A stretch of DNA of 15,789 bases from JAAYCI01 sp031551695 (GCA_031551695.1 JAVBNG010000027.1:1-15789); one strand, 5' to 3'; shown: positions 1-7,084, counted from the first letter of the stretch. Notes: a model not told the origin generated them from the letters alone. Made by a program: numbers and translations.

Positions 1-2
1 CC

Positions 3-140
3 CGGCTGCACCAGTTGCATGTTGGCAGGAATGACATAATTGCTGTGGTGGTGTGCGCCGTTTTTTTTGTTCTGGTGGGTTTTTCAGGGGCAATTTTTGT
101 GCGCGTGTTTGGGGCGGGCGCGCTGGTCTCTCGGTACTAA
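3..140 (+). CDS. ecfT: EcfT, energy-coupling factor transporter transmembrane subunit (C-terminal fragment)
   Basis: Only the last 45 codons are present; the gene enters from the left edge and stops at TAA 138-140. The visible peptide starts RLHQLHVGRNDIIAVVV and is one hydrophobic helix (about residues 13-36) ending in a short basic tail, GALVSRY. The C-terminal helix preceded by an R-N-D/R-D motif is what I expect at the end of EcfT, the membrane scaffold that couples the EcfA ATPases to vitamin- and metal-binding S components. The context supports this: in Firmicutes the order rplQ-ecfA1-ecfA2-ecfT-truA is common, and truA follows here after 49 nt. The identification rests on this short piece plus synteny, so another small membrane protein is not excluded. 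Confidence 0.6.
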   Translation, partial: RLHQLHVGRNDIIAVVVCAVFFVLVGFSGAIFVRVFGAGALVSRY

Positions 141-189
141 GGGTTTGGCGGCTTGTGCCGAAGATATATTTGGGGGAAGAGGTCTTGCC

Positions 190-1014
190 ATGAATTTTCT
201 CATTGACCTGTCCTTCGACGGCACGGGTTACTGTGGTTTTCAGGTGCAAAAAAACGGTCCAACCGTGTGCGCGGCCTTGCAGGACGCCATGCAAAACGTG
301 CTGGGCCGCCGCCCGGATGTGAAAGGCTGTTCGCGCACGGACGCCGGGGTGCACGCAAAAATGTACTGCGTTTCGTTTCAAACAGAAACGTCGATTCCGG
401 CAAAAAAACTGCCGCTGGCGCTGAATGCCCGTTTGCCGCAGGATATCCGCGTACACGCGGCGGCCCAGGTGCCGGAGGAGTTCCACGCGCGGTACGCCGC
501 GGCGGAAAAAGAATATGAATATGTGATTTTAAACGGAGAGACAGACGACCCGCTGGCCAAGGGGCAGTATTACCGGGTGCCGGGGGATATCGATTTGGAC
601 GCCATGAACCAGACGGCCGCACACCTTGTGGGCACCCATGATTTTCTGGCCTTTTCGTCAACAGGTATGAGCGTGAAAACCACGGTGCGCACGCTGTCTC
701 ACCTGGCGGCCCGGCGGGAAGATTGTTATATTCCCGGCGCGTCGCGCATCGTTATTACGGCGCGGGCGGACGGTTTTTTGTACAATATGGTGCGCATTCT
801 GGCGGGCACGCTGCTGGCCGCCGGGCGCGGCCGCATGCAGCCGGAGGCTGCAGCCGCCATTCTGGCGGAAAAACGGCGCAACAACATCGCCGATACGCTG
901 CCCGCCAAGGGGCTGTTCCTTGCCCGGGTGCTGTACCCGGCCGGGGCGTTTGGGCCGTTTTTGGCCGCGCTGCCGCCGGATATGCGCAGGATGAACATGA
1001 TTAAAGACAAGTAA
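190..1014 (+). CDS. truA: tRNA pseudouridine(38-40) synthase TruA
   Basis: TruA isomerises uridines 38, 39 and 40 in the tRNA anticodon arm to pseudouridine. The protein is 274 aa, slightly longer than the usual 245-260. The catalytic motif SRTDAGVHA is at residues 48-56, with the nucleophilic aspartate at D51. Other family landmarks are KEYEYVI (107-113), DFLAFSSTG (151-159) and DGFLYNMVR (194-202). The ATG at 190 was chosen because the protein then begins with the typical MNFLIDLSFDGTGYCGFQ strand and has AGAGG 7 nt upstream. The frame is open back to position 40, but that extension is unlike any TruA and overlaps ecfT. DUF5711 starts 35 nt downstream, so both are probably co-transcribed. 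The C-terminus after residue 250 is a slightly extended, family-atypical tail. Confidence 0.95.
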   Translation: MNFLIDLSFDGTGYCGFQVQKNGPTVCAALQDAMQNVLGRRPDVKGCSRTDAGVHAKMYCVSFQTETSIPAKKLPLALNARLPQDIRVHAAAQVPEEFHARYAAAEKEYEYVILNGETDDPLAKGQYYRVPGDIDLDAMNQTAAHLVGTHDFLAFSSTGMSVKTTVRTLSHLAARREDCYIPGASRIVITARADGFLYNMVRILAGTLLAAGRGRMQPEAAAAILAEKRRNNIADTLPAKGLFLARVLYPAGAFGPFLAALPPDMRRMNMIKDK

Positions 1015-1049
1015 CAGCAAATAGTGCTGTGTTTTTGACAGGAGAAACC

Positions 1050-2801
1050 ATGCCGGACAAGCCCAGAAAAAAGCCAAAGCATACAAAGCTGGCACTGCCA
1101 TCGGACAGAAGAGTGAAAGCGGTGAAAAAAACAGCCCCGGACAGGCTGGGCCGCAAGCTGGAGAAAACCGATGGGGTGACGGGTGATTTTTCCACGCCGG
1201 AAACCAAACAGCACGATTTTGCGGTGGCTTCAGAAGAAAAAAAGCAGAAGGAAGAAAAAAACAAAAAGAAGCACGTTGCCTTCGGCGCAAAAAACCAAAA
1301 GGCAAGTCCCGTAAAACAGCAGGGATCGCACGCTGTGGGGCAGAACACGCAGGCCGCGACAGCAGGCAGCACAGGGCCTGCCGTGAACGGGAGCGACACG
1401 GCAAGAGCGGATTTTGCCGGCGGCAGCGCACTCGGCGCAATGGAAGCAACAGCCGGCGCAGCCGCGTCAACCACCGGCGCAACCGAAGGCCTTCCCCCCA
1501 ACGCCATTTTGATGCCGCGCAAAAAGCCGAAACTCTCAAAAGCGCGCCGCCGGCGCCGGCGCCGGCGCATCGGATTTTTGACCGCTGTAGCGCTGGTGTG
1601 CGCGGTGCTTGTGGTGTATTACAGCGGCATTTACCTGAACGCCGCCATGGGCATCGAAGACCTCTATGACACCGCCACCATCGCGTTGACGCCGGGTGAC
1701 GGATACCCTGCCCCCTTTGCCATGCGGGGCTTTATTTCGGCGGAGCAGATGGAAGCGGGAGGCTTTGCGGCTGTGGGCGCCAAGGATGTGAGCGTGTATT
1801 CGCAAAGCGGCACGGTGCTGCGGCGCATTCAGCACGGCTATGCGAACCCCGGGCTCACGGCGTCGTCCACGCGCATTTGCGTGTATAACCGCGGCGGGCT
1901 GGACTACACCATCGAAAGCCGCAGCGGCAACATTGCCCGCCGCAAAACCGAGCAGGAGCTTTTGTTCGCGGAGATGAGCGAAGGCGGTTGGCTGGCCGTG
2001 GTGACGGAATCGCGCTACCGTGCGAATTTGTCTGTGTACAGCCCGGTGTACGATGCCACGCCGAACCTGCAGTGGCCCATCGTTGACGATAAACCGGTCT
2101 GTGCCTCGTTTCATTCAGACAACCGTACCTTGGCGCTGGGGTGCCTTTCCGCCGCCGGCGGTGCCCTTGGCACCACCATCTATGTACTGCGGGTGGATTC
2201 CGACCAGCTGTTTGCCACTATCCGCGCCGACGAGGCGCGCATTGTGGATCTCGCCTATCTTTCGTCGAATAGGCTGCTGGCTGTTTATGACACCTACTGC
2301 GCCGTGTATGACGGCAAGGGCGCGGAGGTGGCACGGTTTGAATATGGTGCGCGAAGCCTGCGCGCTGCAGACACCTATGAGGGCGAAACGGCGCTGGTAT
2401 TTGGTTCCAGCAGCCTGGAGACGCTGGAATTGGTCTTTCTGTCGAACGATTTGGTGCCGCTGTTCAGTGCGCAGACGGAAAGCGATACCCAGCCGCGCAC
2501 ATTGGTGACGCATGACGGCGTGTTTTTGGAAATGGGCCACGAGGTGTTGGCCTACAACACCGGCGGCGTGCTGTTGGACGCGCGCACGTTCCCCCAAAAG
2601 CCATATGCCCTGGTGCGCGCGCCACAGCCGCTGCTGCTTTCGTCCACCACGGCATTCCTGCTGGAGGAAATGCTGGAGGTAAAACCGGATGAAACAAGCT
2701 TATCCGCAGCAGCCGAAGCCGGCACAACCAGCGAAACCCATAAAACTGAAGAATCGACAACAGACAGCACAACGGCTGGCACGGAGCCGGAGAATTTGTG
2801 A
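1050..2801 (+). CDS. DUF5711 family protein, single-pass membrane protein with very basic cytoplasmic tail
   Basis: This 583-aa protein has no known function. ATG 1050 is favoured over GTG 1029 because AGGAG (1040-1044) sits 5 nt before it. Residues 1-100 are Lys-rich, 100-150 are Ala/Gly/Thr-rich and low in complexity, and eight arginines (166-173) precede one membrane helix (about 174-196). By the positive-inside rule the tail is cytoplasmic and residues 197-583 are outside. The exterior part has the spaced motifs I associate with DUF5711: GDGYP (216-220), QHGYANP (261-267) and RGGLDYTIESR (281-291). Its alternating short strands suggest a beta-propeller-like fold. The last 40 residues are Ser/Thr/Glu-rich and probably disordered. 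A CvpA-family gene follows directly, a pairing I recall from Clostridia. The family call is from memory of motifs; the role is unknown. Confidence 0.75.
   Translation: MPDKPRKKPKHTKLALPSDRRVKAVKKTAPDRLGRKLEKTDGVTGDFSTPETKQHDFAVASEEKKQKEEKNKKKHVAFGAKNQKASPVKQQGSHAVGQNTQAATAGSTGPAVNGSDTARADFAGGSALGAMEATAGAAASTTGATEGLPPNAILMPRKKPKLSKARRRRRRRRIGFLTAVALVCAVLVVYYSGIYLNAAMGIEDLYDTATIALTPGDGYPAPFAMRGFISAEQMEAGGFAAVGAKDVSVYSQSGTVLRRIQHGYANPGLTASSTRICVYNRGGLDYTIESRSGNIARRKTEQELLFAEMSEGGWLAVVTESRYRANLSVYSPVYDATPNLQWPIVDDKPVCASFHSDNRTLALGCLSAAGGALGTTIYVLRVDSDQLFATIRADEARIVDLAYLSSNRLLAVYDTYCAVYDGKGAEVARFEYGARSLRAADTYEGETALVFGSSSLETLELVFLSNDLVPLFSAQTESDTQPRTLVTHDGVFLEMGHEVLAYNTGGVLLDARTFPQKPYALVRAPQPLLLSSTTAFLLEEMLEVKPDETSLSAAAEAGTTSETHKTEESTTDSTTAGTEPENL
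1545..1568 (+). repeat. CGCCGG short tandem repeat encoding an Arg8 run
   Basis: Eight consecutive arginine codons alternate CGC and CGG, giving three and a half copies of the hexamer CGCCGG at 1548-1568. Each hexamer encodes two arginines, so gain or loss of a unit would keep the frame. The run lies directly before the membrane helix of the DUF5711 protein, where it supplies the positive-inside charge cluster. Confidence 0.8.
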
Positions 2802-2848
2802 TAGCTGCATTTTTAGCAATATATGTTTGGGAAAACCGGGAGGAAACA

Positions 2849-3532
2849 ATGAACTGGGTGACGATTTTGTCCATCGCGTTAGACATTTTATGCGTTACCA
2901 TTGTGGTATCCTGCGTGATATACTACATGCGCAAAGGGTTTTTGTCGGCGTTGTTCAGCTTTTTGGCTACTTTTGTGGTGCTGTTGCTGGCCCTTTTCGC
3001 GGCACGTGCCATGGCCGGGCCTATTTTTGAGGGTTTGTTCCGCGAAGGGCTGATTGACCGCACGACGGAAGTGGCCGCGCAAACGGGTGCGGAATCACTG
3101 CGTGATATTTTGGATAAGGTGGCGGGCATCCTGCCGGACTTTTTGGCAAAGCAGGTGACGGCAGCCATTGGCACGGACCTGACGGCATACACCGGGGATT
3201 TCTCCACAAAGCTGGTGGATAACGTGCTTGCGCCCATTATTTTGCCCATCATCGTGCTGGTGGTGTTTTTGCTGCTGTTCTTTGTTTTGCGCTTTATCGC
3301 GGGCAAAATATCCAAGGTGCTGTCCAAAACACAAAAAATTCCCGTGGTGGGCCCGGTGAACAGTGTGCTGGGCGCGGCGGCCGGCGTGCTCATCGGCGTG
3401 CTTTACTGCTTCATCCTGTATCTCATCATAACAGGCTGCGAATCCCTTTCGCCGCCCATTAATATCACGCAAAGCAGCTATTTTGCCACAAGCATTGCCT
3501 ACAGGCTGTTTCTTGGTGTTTTCCCTGTTTAG
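2849..3532 (+). CDS. CvpA family membrane protein
   Basis: The product is a 227-aa polytopic membrane protein. Helices are visible at about residues 3-26, 31-53, 126-152 and 171-195. A short motif, MRKGFLSALFSFLA (27-40), follows the first helix; this Gly-Phe turn between the first two helices is the CvpA hallmark. Residues 54-125 form an amphipathic, likely extracytoplasmic segment. CvpA relatives are linked to colicin V production and envelope stress in proteobacteria, but the function in Firmicutes is unclear. ATG 2849 is preferred because GGGAGG (2838-2843) lies 5 nt upstream. A GTG at 2798 overlapping the DUF5711 stop would add 17 residues but lacks a good ribosome site. The position 47 nt after DUF5711 suggests co-transcription and perhaps a shared envelope job. 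No terminator is evident after its stop. Confidence 0.8.
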   Translation: MNWVTILSIALDILCVTIVVSCVIYYMRKGFLSALFSFLATFVVLLLALFAARAMAGPIFEGLFREGLIDRTTEVAAQTGAESLRDILDKVAGILPDFLAKQVTAAIGTDLTAYTGDFSTKLVDNVLAPIILPIIVLVVFLLLFFVLRFIAGKISKVLSKTQKIPVVGPVNSVLGAAAGVLIGVLYCFILYLIITGCESLSPPINITQSSYFATSIAYRLFLGVFPV

Positions 3533-3595
3533 CGCGCACGCACTTTTGAAAAAACAGCATCGAACCAAAGAAATAGACCAAATGTGAAAGTTCTG

Positions 3596-3622
3596 TTAGC
3601 ACTCCCTGCACGTGATTGCCAA
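3596..3622 (+). promoter_or_regulatory. CIRCE element (HrcA operator)
   Basis: The left arm TTAGCACTC (3596-3604) is a perfect match to the CIRCE consensus TTAGCACTC-N9-GAGTGCTAA. After exactly 9 nt the right arm reads GATTGCCAA (3614-3622), matching 7 of 9 bases, so 16 of 18 arm positions agree. HrcA repressor binds CIRCE at groESL and dnaK operons in Gram-positives and releases it on heat shock. Here it sits in front of a Clp ATPase gene. The two right-arm deviations produce the -35 hexamer TTGCCA of the promoter described next, so repressor and sigma factor would compete directly. Confidence 0.85.
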
Positions 3623-3644
3623 AGCCCGCAACAGGGTGTATAAT
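3616..3644 (+). promoter_or_regulatory. Sigma-A-type promoter of the Clp ATPase gene
   Basis: TTGCCA (3616-3621) and a perfect TATAAT (3639-3644) are separated by exactly 17 nt. Transcription would begin near 3651. The -35 box is embedded in the right arm of the CIRCE operator. This placement excludes the GTG at 3612 as the start of the downstream gene and makes the ATG at 3654 nearly leaderless, supporting the TTG at 3735. Confidence 0.85.
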
Positions 3645-3734
3645 AAGTTCAGGATGAACCAGAGACATCCGGCAACAGAACCCGCAAACAGCCCACGCCG
3701 TTTTTGGCGGCAGTTGGGCAGGGAGGCAAAAACA

Positions 3735-6092
3735 TTGATTTTATGCAGCAAATGTAAAAAACGCCAGGCATGGGTGTTCGTGCAGCGCATGGACGGCAGC
3801 GCGAACCCTAAAACCGGCTATTGTATCACCTGTGCCCGCGAGATGGGTTTTCCGCAGGTGGATGAATTGATCAAGCAGTTCGGCATCCCGGAACAGGACC
3901 TTGAGAATTTGGAAGAACGGTTCAATTCCTTCATCGGCGACGGCGACGTGTCCCCTATGGAGAGCCTGCAGCAGGCGGCCGCCGACGGCGCGGAAGACGG
4001 GACGGAGTTTGAAGAGGAGGAGATGCCGCTGGGCTATTCCTCCACGTTGCCGTTCGTGTTTGGCGGTGCCGCCAAGGACAAAACCAAAGAAAAAACCGAC
4101 CAGCGCGGCGACAAGCGCCCGAAGCGCAAGTTTTTGGACCCGTATTGCGAAAATTTGACCGCCAAGGCCGCCGAGGGAAAGCTGGACCGTATCATCGGGC
4201 GTGACCGTGAAATTTACCGCACTATCCAGATATTGAGCCGCAGGCAGAAGAACAACCCCTGCCTCATCGGCGAGGCGGGTGTGGGCAAAACGGCCATTGC
4301 CGAGGGCATTGCCCTGCGCATTGCCGAGGGGGACGTGCCCAGCCGCCTGAAAAGCAAAGAGATTTACCTGCTGGATTTGACCAGCCTTGTGGCGGGCACC
4401 CAGTTTCGCGGCCAGTTCGAAAGCCGCGTGAAGGGGCTCATCCAGGAGGTGAAGGCCGCGGGCAATGTCATTTTGTTCATCGACGAGGTGCACAATATCA
4501 CCGGCGCGGGCGACAGCGAAGGCGCCATGAACGCGGCGAATATCTTGAAGCCCGCCCTGTCCCGTGGGGAAATCCAGGTTATTGGCGCCACCACTTTCAG
4601 CGAGTACCGCAAGTTTATTGAGAAAGACCAGGCACTGGAGCGACGCTTTCAGCCTGTGAAGGTGGAGGAGCCGAGCCTTTCGGACACCATCGCTGTGCTG
4701 GAGGGTGTGAAGCAATACTACGAGACCCATCACCATGTGAAAGTGCCCAGCGCCATTGTGGAGCAGGCGGTGCGCCTGTCTGAACGTTACATCACCGACC
4801 GCTACCTGCCGGACAAGGCCATTGACCTGCTGGACGAGGCCTGCGCCTGCTGCAGCCTGCGCCACACGGAAATCACCGAGTGGCAGGATGCGGAGAAGCA
4901 CTTGATGGAGCTGCGCCGCGAAGAGGCCGACCTGGAACAGCAGAAGGACCCGGATTTTGAGCGGCTGGCCGAGGTGAAGAGCGAAGTGGCGCGCGCCCTG
5001 CCGGAGATTGCGAAAAAGCGCGCCGGCATTGAAAAGCTGGAAGTGACCATGGGCGACATTGCCCGTGTGATTGAGCTGTGGACAGGCATCCCGGCCGTGA
5101 AAATTGCAGAGACGGAGTACGACAAGCTGTCCAATTTGGAAGACCGGCTGAAGGAAAAGGTGATTGGCCAGGACGAAGCCGTGGCGCTGATTGCCTCCGC
5201 CGTGCGCCGCACAAGGGCCGATATCTCGGGCCGCCGCCGCCCGGCCAGTTTCATCTTTGTGGGGCCCACGGGCGTGGGCAAAACCGAGCTTGTGAAGCAG
5301 CTGGCGTTCCAGCTGTTCGACTCGGTGGACCCGCTCATCCGCTTGGACATGAGCGAATTTATGGAGAAACACGCGGTAAGCCGCCTGATCGGCTCTCCCC
5401 CGGGCTATGTGGGCTATGACGAGGCCGGCCAGCTGACGGAAAAAGTGCGGCGCAAGCCATACAGCGTGGTGCTGTTCGACGAAATTGAAAAAGCGCATCC
5501 GGACGTGATGAACATGCTGTTGCAAATTTTGGATGAAGGCAAGATCAACGACGCGCAGGGCCGCACGGTAAGCTTTGAAAATACGGTCATCTGCATGACG
5601 TCGAACGCCGGCAGCGCGGACAAAACGGCCAACGTAGGCTTTAACAAAACGTTGGAAGAGGCCTCCAACGACAAGAGCAAGCGGGCACTGAAGGACTTTT
5701 TGCGGCCGGAGTTCATGAGCCGCGTGGACGAGGTGATCTACTTCAAACCGCTGCAGCCGGAGGCGCTGAACAAAATTGCCGCGCTGATGCTGGAAGAATA
5801 TAAAGAGCCGCTGAAAACGAAGGGCATCGAGCTTTCGTGGGATGACAAGGCGCTGGACGTGCTGCGCGAAAAGGCCAAAGGCGGCCAGTTCGGCGCGCGG
5901 GATTTGCGCCGGGTCATTCGCAAGCAGGTGGAAGACCGCATTGCAGAGGCGATTATCGCGGGAAACCGTTTGGGCCAAATCCACGTGGGCGCCGCAGACA
6001 ACGGCGAGATAGACGTGACGCTGACCAGTGTGACCACGCCGCCCGCCATTGAAGGCCAGAGCGCCGAGAGTGTGGAAGTGGCGTGGAAGTGA
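3735..6092 (+). CDS. Hsp100/Clp ATPase with N-terminal zinc site (ClpE/ClpC-like unfoldase)
   Basis: An AAA+ unfoldase that should feed substrates to ClpP. With the TTG start it is 785 aa. Residues 4-33 hold two CxxC pairs (C4/C7 and C30/C33), a zinc site; the two Clp_N repeats of ClpA/B/C are absent, as in ClpE. An acidic linker follows (about 55-100). AAA-1 has Walker A GEAGVGKT (179-186) and Walker B VILFIDE (245-251). A short M-type coiled coil lies near 384-434. AAA-2 has Walker A GPTGVGKT (510-517) and Walker B VVLFDE (578-583). VGF at 634-636 fits the ClpP-docking loop. TTG 3735 has GGAGG 8 nt upstream and yields the family-like start MILCSKC; ATG 3654 lies 3 nt past the likely transcription start with no good ribosome site. 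CIRCE and a strong promoter imply heat-shock control. ClpC-type is the alternative label. Confidence 0.9.
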   Translation: MILCSKCKKRQAWVFVQRMDGSANPKTGYCITCAREMGFPQVDELIKQFGIPEQDLENLEERFNSFIGDGDVSPMESLQQAAADGAEDGTEFEEEEMPLGYSSTLPFVFGGAAKDKTKEKTDQRGDKRPKRKFLDPYCENLTAKAAEGKLDRIIGRDREIYRTIQILSRRQKNNPCLIGEAGVGKTAIAEGIALRIAEGDVPSRLKSKEIYLLDLTSLVAGTQFRGQFESRVKGLIQEVKAAGNVILFIDEVHNITGAGDSEGAMNAANILKPALSRGEIQVIGATTFSEYRKFIEKDQALERRFQPVKVEEPSLSDTIAVLEGVKQYYETHHHVKVPSAIVEQAVRLSERYITDRYLPDKAIDLLDEACACCSLRHTEITEWQDAEKHLMELRREEADLEQQKDPDFERLAEVKSEVARALPEIAKKRAGIEKLEVTMGDIARVIELWTGIPAVKIAETEYDKLSNLEDRLKEKVIGQDEAVALIASAVRRTRADISGRRRPASFIFVGPTGVGKTELVKQLAFQLFDSVDPLIRLDMSEFMEKHAVSRLIGSPPGYVGYDEAGQLTEKVRRKPYSVVLFDEIEKAHPDVMNMLLQILDEGKINDAQGRTVSFENTVICMTSNAGSADKTANVGFNKTLEEASNDKSKRALKDFLRPEFMSRVDEVIYFKPLQPEALNKIAALMLEEYKEPLKTKGIELSWDDKALDVLREKAKGGQFGARDLRRVIRKQVEDRIAEAIIAGNRLGQIHVGAADNGEIDVTLTSVTTPPAIEGQSAESVEVAWK

Positions 6093-6113
6093 GCTTGCCA
6101 AAGCGTGCGGCGA

Positions 6114-6142
6114 TTGACAACTGCCGGAAAAAAAGATATCAT
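6114..6142 (+). promoter_or_regulatory. Promoter of tRNA-Gly
   Basis: A consensus TTGACA (6114-6119) is followed after exactly 17 nt by TATCAT (6137-6142). Transcription would begin near 6149, about 40 nt before the mature tRNA. It starts 21 nt after the Clp stop codon, so the tRNA is independently transcribed. Confidence 0.8.
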
Positions 6143-6154
6143 AAAATTGAAAAA

Positions 6155-6179
6155 CCGGCCGGGCTTATGGCCCGGCCGG
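6155..6179. other. 10-bp GC-rich hairpin in the tRNA leader; terminator-like on the - strand
   Basis: CCGGCCGGGC (6155-6164) and GCCCGGCCGG (6170-6179) form a perfect 10-bp stem with loop TTATG. On the + strand no T-run follows, and the hairpin lies between the tRNA promoter and the mature tRNA, so it would be in the 5' leader removed by RNase P. On the - strand it is followed by TTTTTCAATTTT, the layout of an intrinsic terminator, which would guard the clp gene against antisense read-through from the right. Confidence 0.6.
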
Positions 6180-6187
6180 AACGTTGC

Positions 6188-6261
6188 GCGGACGTAGTTT
6201 AGTGGTAAAACTCCAGCCTTCCAAGCTGGTCTTGTGGGTTCGATTCCCATCGTCCGCTCCA
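6188..6261 (+). tRNA. tRNA-Gly (anticodon TCC), CCA encoded
   Basis: A complete cloverleaf can be drawn. The acceptor stem GCGGACG pairs perfectly with CGTCCGC (6251-6257). The anticodon stem CCAGC/GCTGG encloses loop CTTCCAA (6218-6224), with anticodon TCC at 6220-6222 reading GGA/GGG-type glycine codons. The T arm GTGGG-TTCGATT-CCCAT follows. The discriminator is T6258 and CCA is encoded at 6259-6261, giving 74 nt in total, the usual size for bacterial tRNA-Gly. Confidence 0.97.
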
Positions 6262-6296
6262 AGAAAAAACCGCCGTTATATCGGCGGTTTTTTCTT
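6261..6296. terminator. Bidirectional intrinsic terminator after tRNA-Gly
   Basis: A perfect 15-bp inverted repeat, AAGAAAAAACCGCCG (6261-6275) and CGGCGGTTTTTTCTT (6282-6296), surrounds loop TTATAT. The GC core flanked by A6 and T6 works in both directions, ending tRNA-Gly from the left and the MarR/M20/membrane-protein operon from the right. The stem begins at the last A of the tRNA CCA end. Confidence 0.9.
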
Positions 6297-6349
6297 GTGC
6301 GAGGCCCTTGCAAAATCCCTTTTGTTGGTCATCTTGCAAAAATTAAGAG

Positions 6350-7063
6350 TTAATCCAGCATTCCCTTTTTATACATGAAATAAGCGCCGCCGACACCAAC
6401 CAGAATGATCATCGGCATTGTAAGGCCGTAGAACCAAGCCGGTGCAAGGGGTGCAAGGAAAAGCTCGTAAAGCACACAGACAACAATGGGGACAATGAAC
6501 AGTTTTGGAGTTTTTAAAATAGATGGTAGCGCCAATCCGCCGATCAGAGCCGGCATAACGTTTTGAAACGCGGGCAGGAAAACGGGGTTTTGCAGGCTGC
6601 TGGCAAATGGCCGCAGGAACATCATGCCGATGAATACGATTACAATAGTGCTAATGGAAGCCACACAAATCGCAAGCCCCGAAACCACCTCGGCCTCTTC
6701 CGTTCCCGGTTCAACTTTGGCAATGCGCATGCCCGCAGTGGCAGCTGGAAGCTTCATGGTGGAGATGTTCCCCGTTATAAACGCAACATAGGTGCCGACA
6801 TTGCCGATGATTGGCGCGTAGGAAAACACTTCCGATATGGTGGTGGGCAGGAAAACGACCGCCATATTGAGCAGCACCATGGCGGTTACAGGCCAGTTGA
6901 TTTGAAGGCCGTAAAAAAGAGTTATGGTCGTTGGCACCGCAAACATCAAAAGCAACGTAATCGCAACCGAAATGCGGCCGAAACGGTGTGTCGAATTCAC
7001 ATATTCCTGTGTTTGCCGCTCTCTGATGTCTTCAGAATGATTGTTGGCGTTTCCTGTGTTCAC
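6350..7063 (-). CDS. Polytopic membrane protein, probable partner of DUF5058 permease
   Basis: I do not recognise a named family with certainty. The 237-aa protein has a polar N-terminus (1-28) and about six or seven hydrophobic segments, near 29-52, 57-75, 78-100, 120-147, 161-183, 187-207 and 212-231, ending in the short tail YKKGMLD. GTG 7063 was chosen because GAGGTG lies 6 nt upstream; the GTG at 7072 is inside that ribosome site. It is the last gene of a leftward operon, 21 nt after the DUF5058 gene and downstream of an M20 amidohydrolase and a MarR regulator. With no ATPase or periplasmic binding protein nearby, the pair could form a secondary transporter for the hydrolase substrate. 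This function is inference from context only. Base composition is lower in GC than the flanking genes. Confidence 0.75.
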   Translation of the reverse strand: MNTGNANNHSEDIRERQTQEYVNSTHRFGRISVAITLLLMFAVPTTITLFYGLQINWPVTAMVLLNMAVVFLPTTISEVFSYAPIIGNVGTYVAFITGNISTMKLPAATAGMRIAKVEPGTEEAEVVSGLAICVASISTIVIVFIGMMFLRPFASSLQNPVFLPAFQNVMPALIGGLALPSILKTPKLFIVPIVVCVLYELFLAPLAPAWFYGLTMPMIILVGVGGAYFMYKKGMLD

Positions 7064-7084
7064 TTCATTCACCTCTTCTTCGGT

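Noticed and set aside
40..189. N-terminal extension of truA back to position 40
   Set aside because: The extra 50 residues are Trp/Phe/Cys-rich, unlike TruA, and overlap the ecfT end; the ATG at 190 has a ribosome site.
658..1570. Arg/Pro/Phe-rich - strand frames across truA and the DUF5711 gene
   Set aside because: They are antisense to supported genes, with no ribosome site or domain, and have the composition expected of shadows.
3576..3592. Possible CtsR box near GACCAAATGTGAAAG
   Set aside because: The heptads match GGTCAAA only 5 of 7 and lack the 3-nt spacer; the CIRCE match next to it is far stronger.
3612..3734. GTG 3612 or ATG 3654 as start of the Clp ATPase
   Set aside because: GTG 3612 lies inside the operator and upstream of the promoter; ATG 3654 would be almost leaderless with no good ribosome site, whereas TTG 3735 has GGAGG at 8 nt.
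3741..6101. 786-codon open frame on the - strand opposite the Clp ATPase
   Set aside because: It is exactly antisense to a clearly real AAA+ gene, has no domain motifs, is rich in His/Gln/Arg/Ala, and follows from the GC-rich codon use of the sense gene.
5738..6313. - strand frame containing MGIEPTRPAWKAGVLPLNY, and the small + strand frame at 6184-6378
   Set aside because: These translate tRNA-Gly and its flanks; antisense tRNA-Gly is a well-known source of spurious proteins with this peptide.
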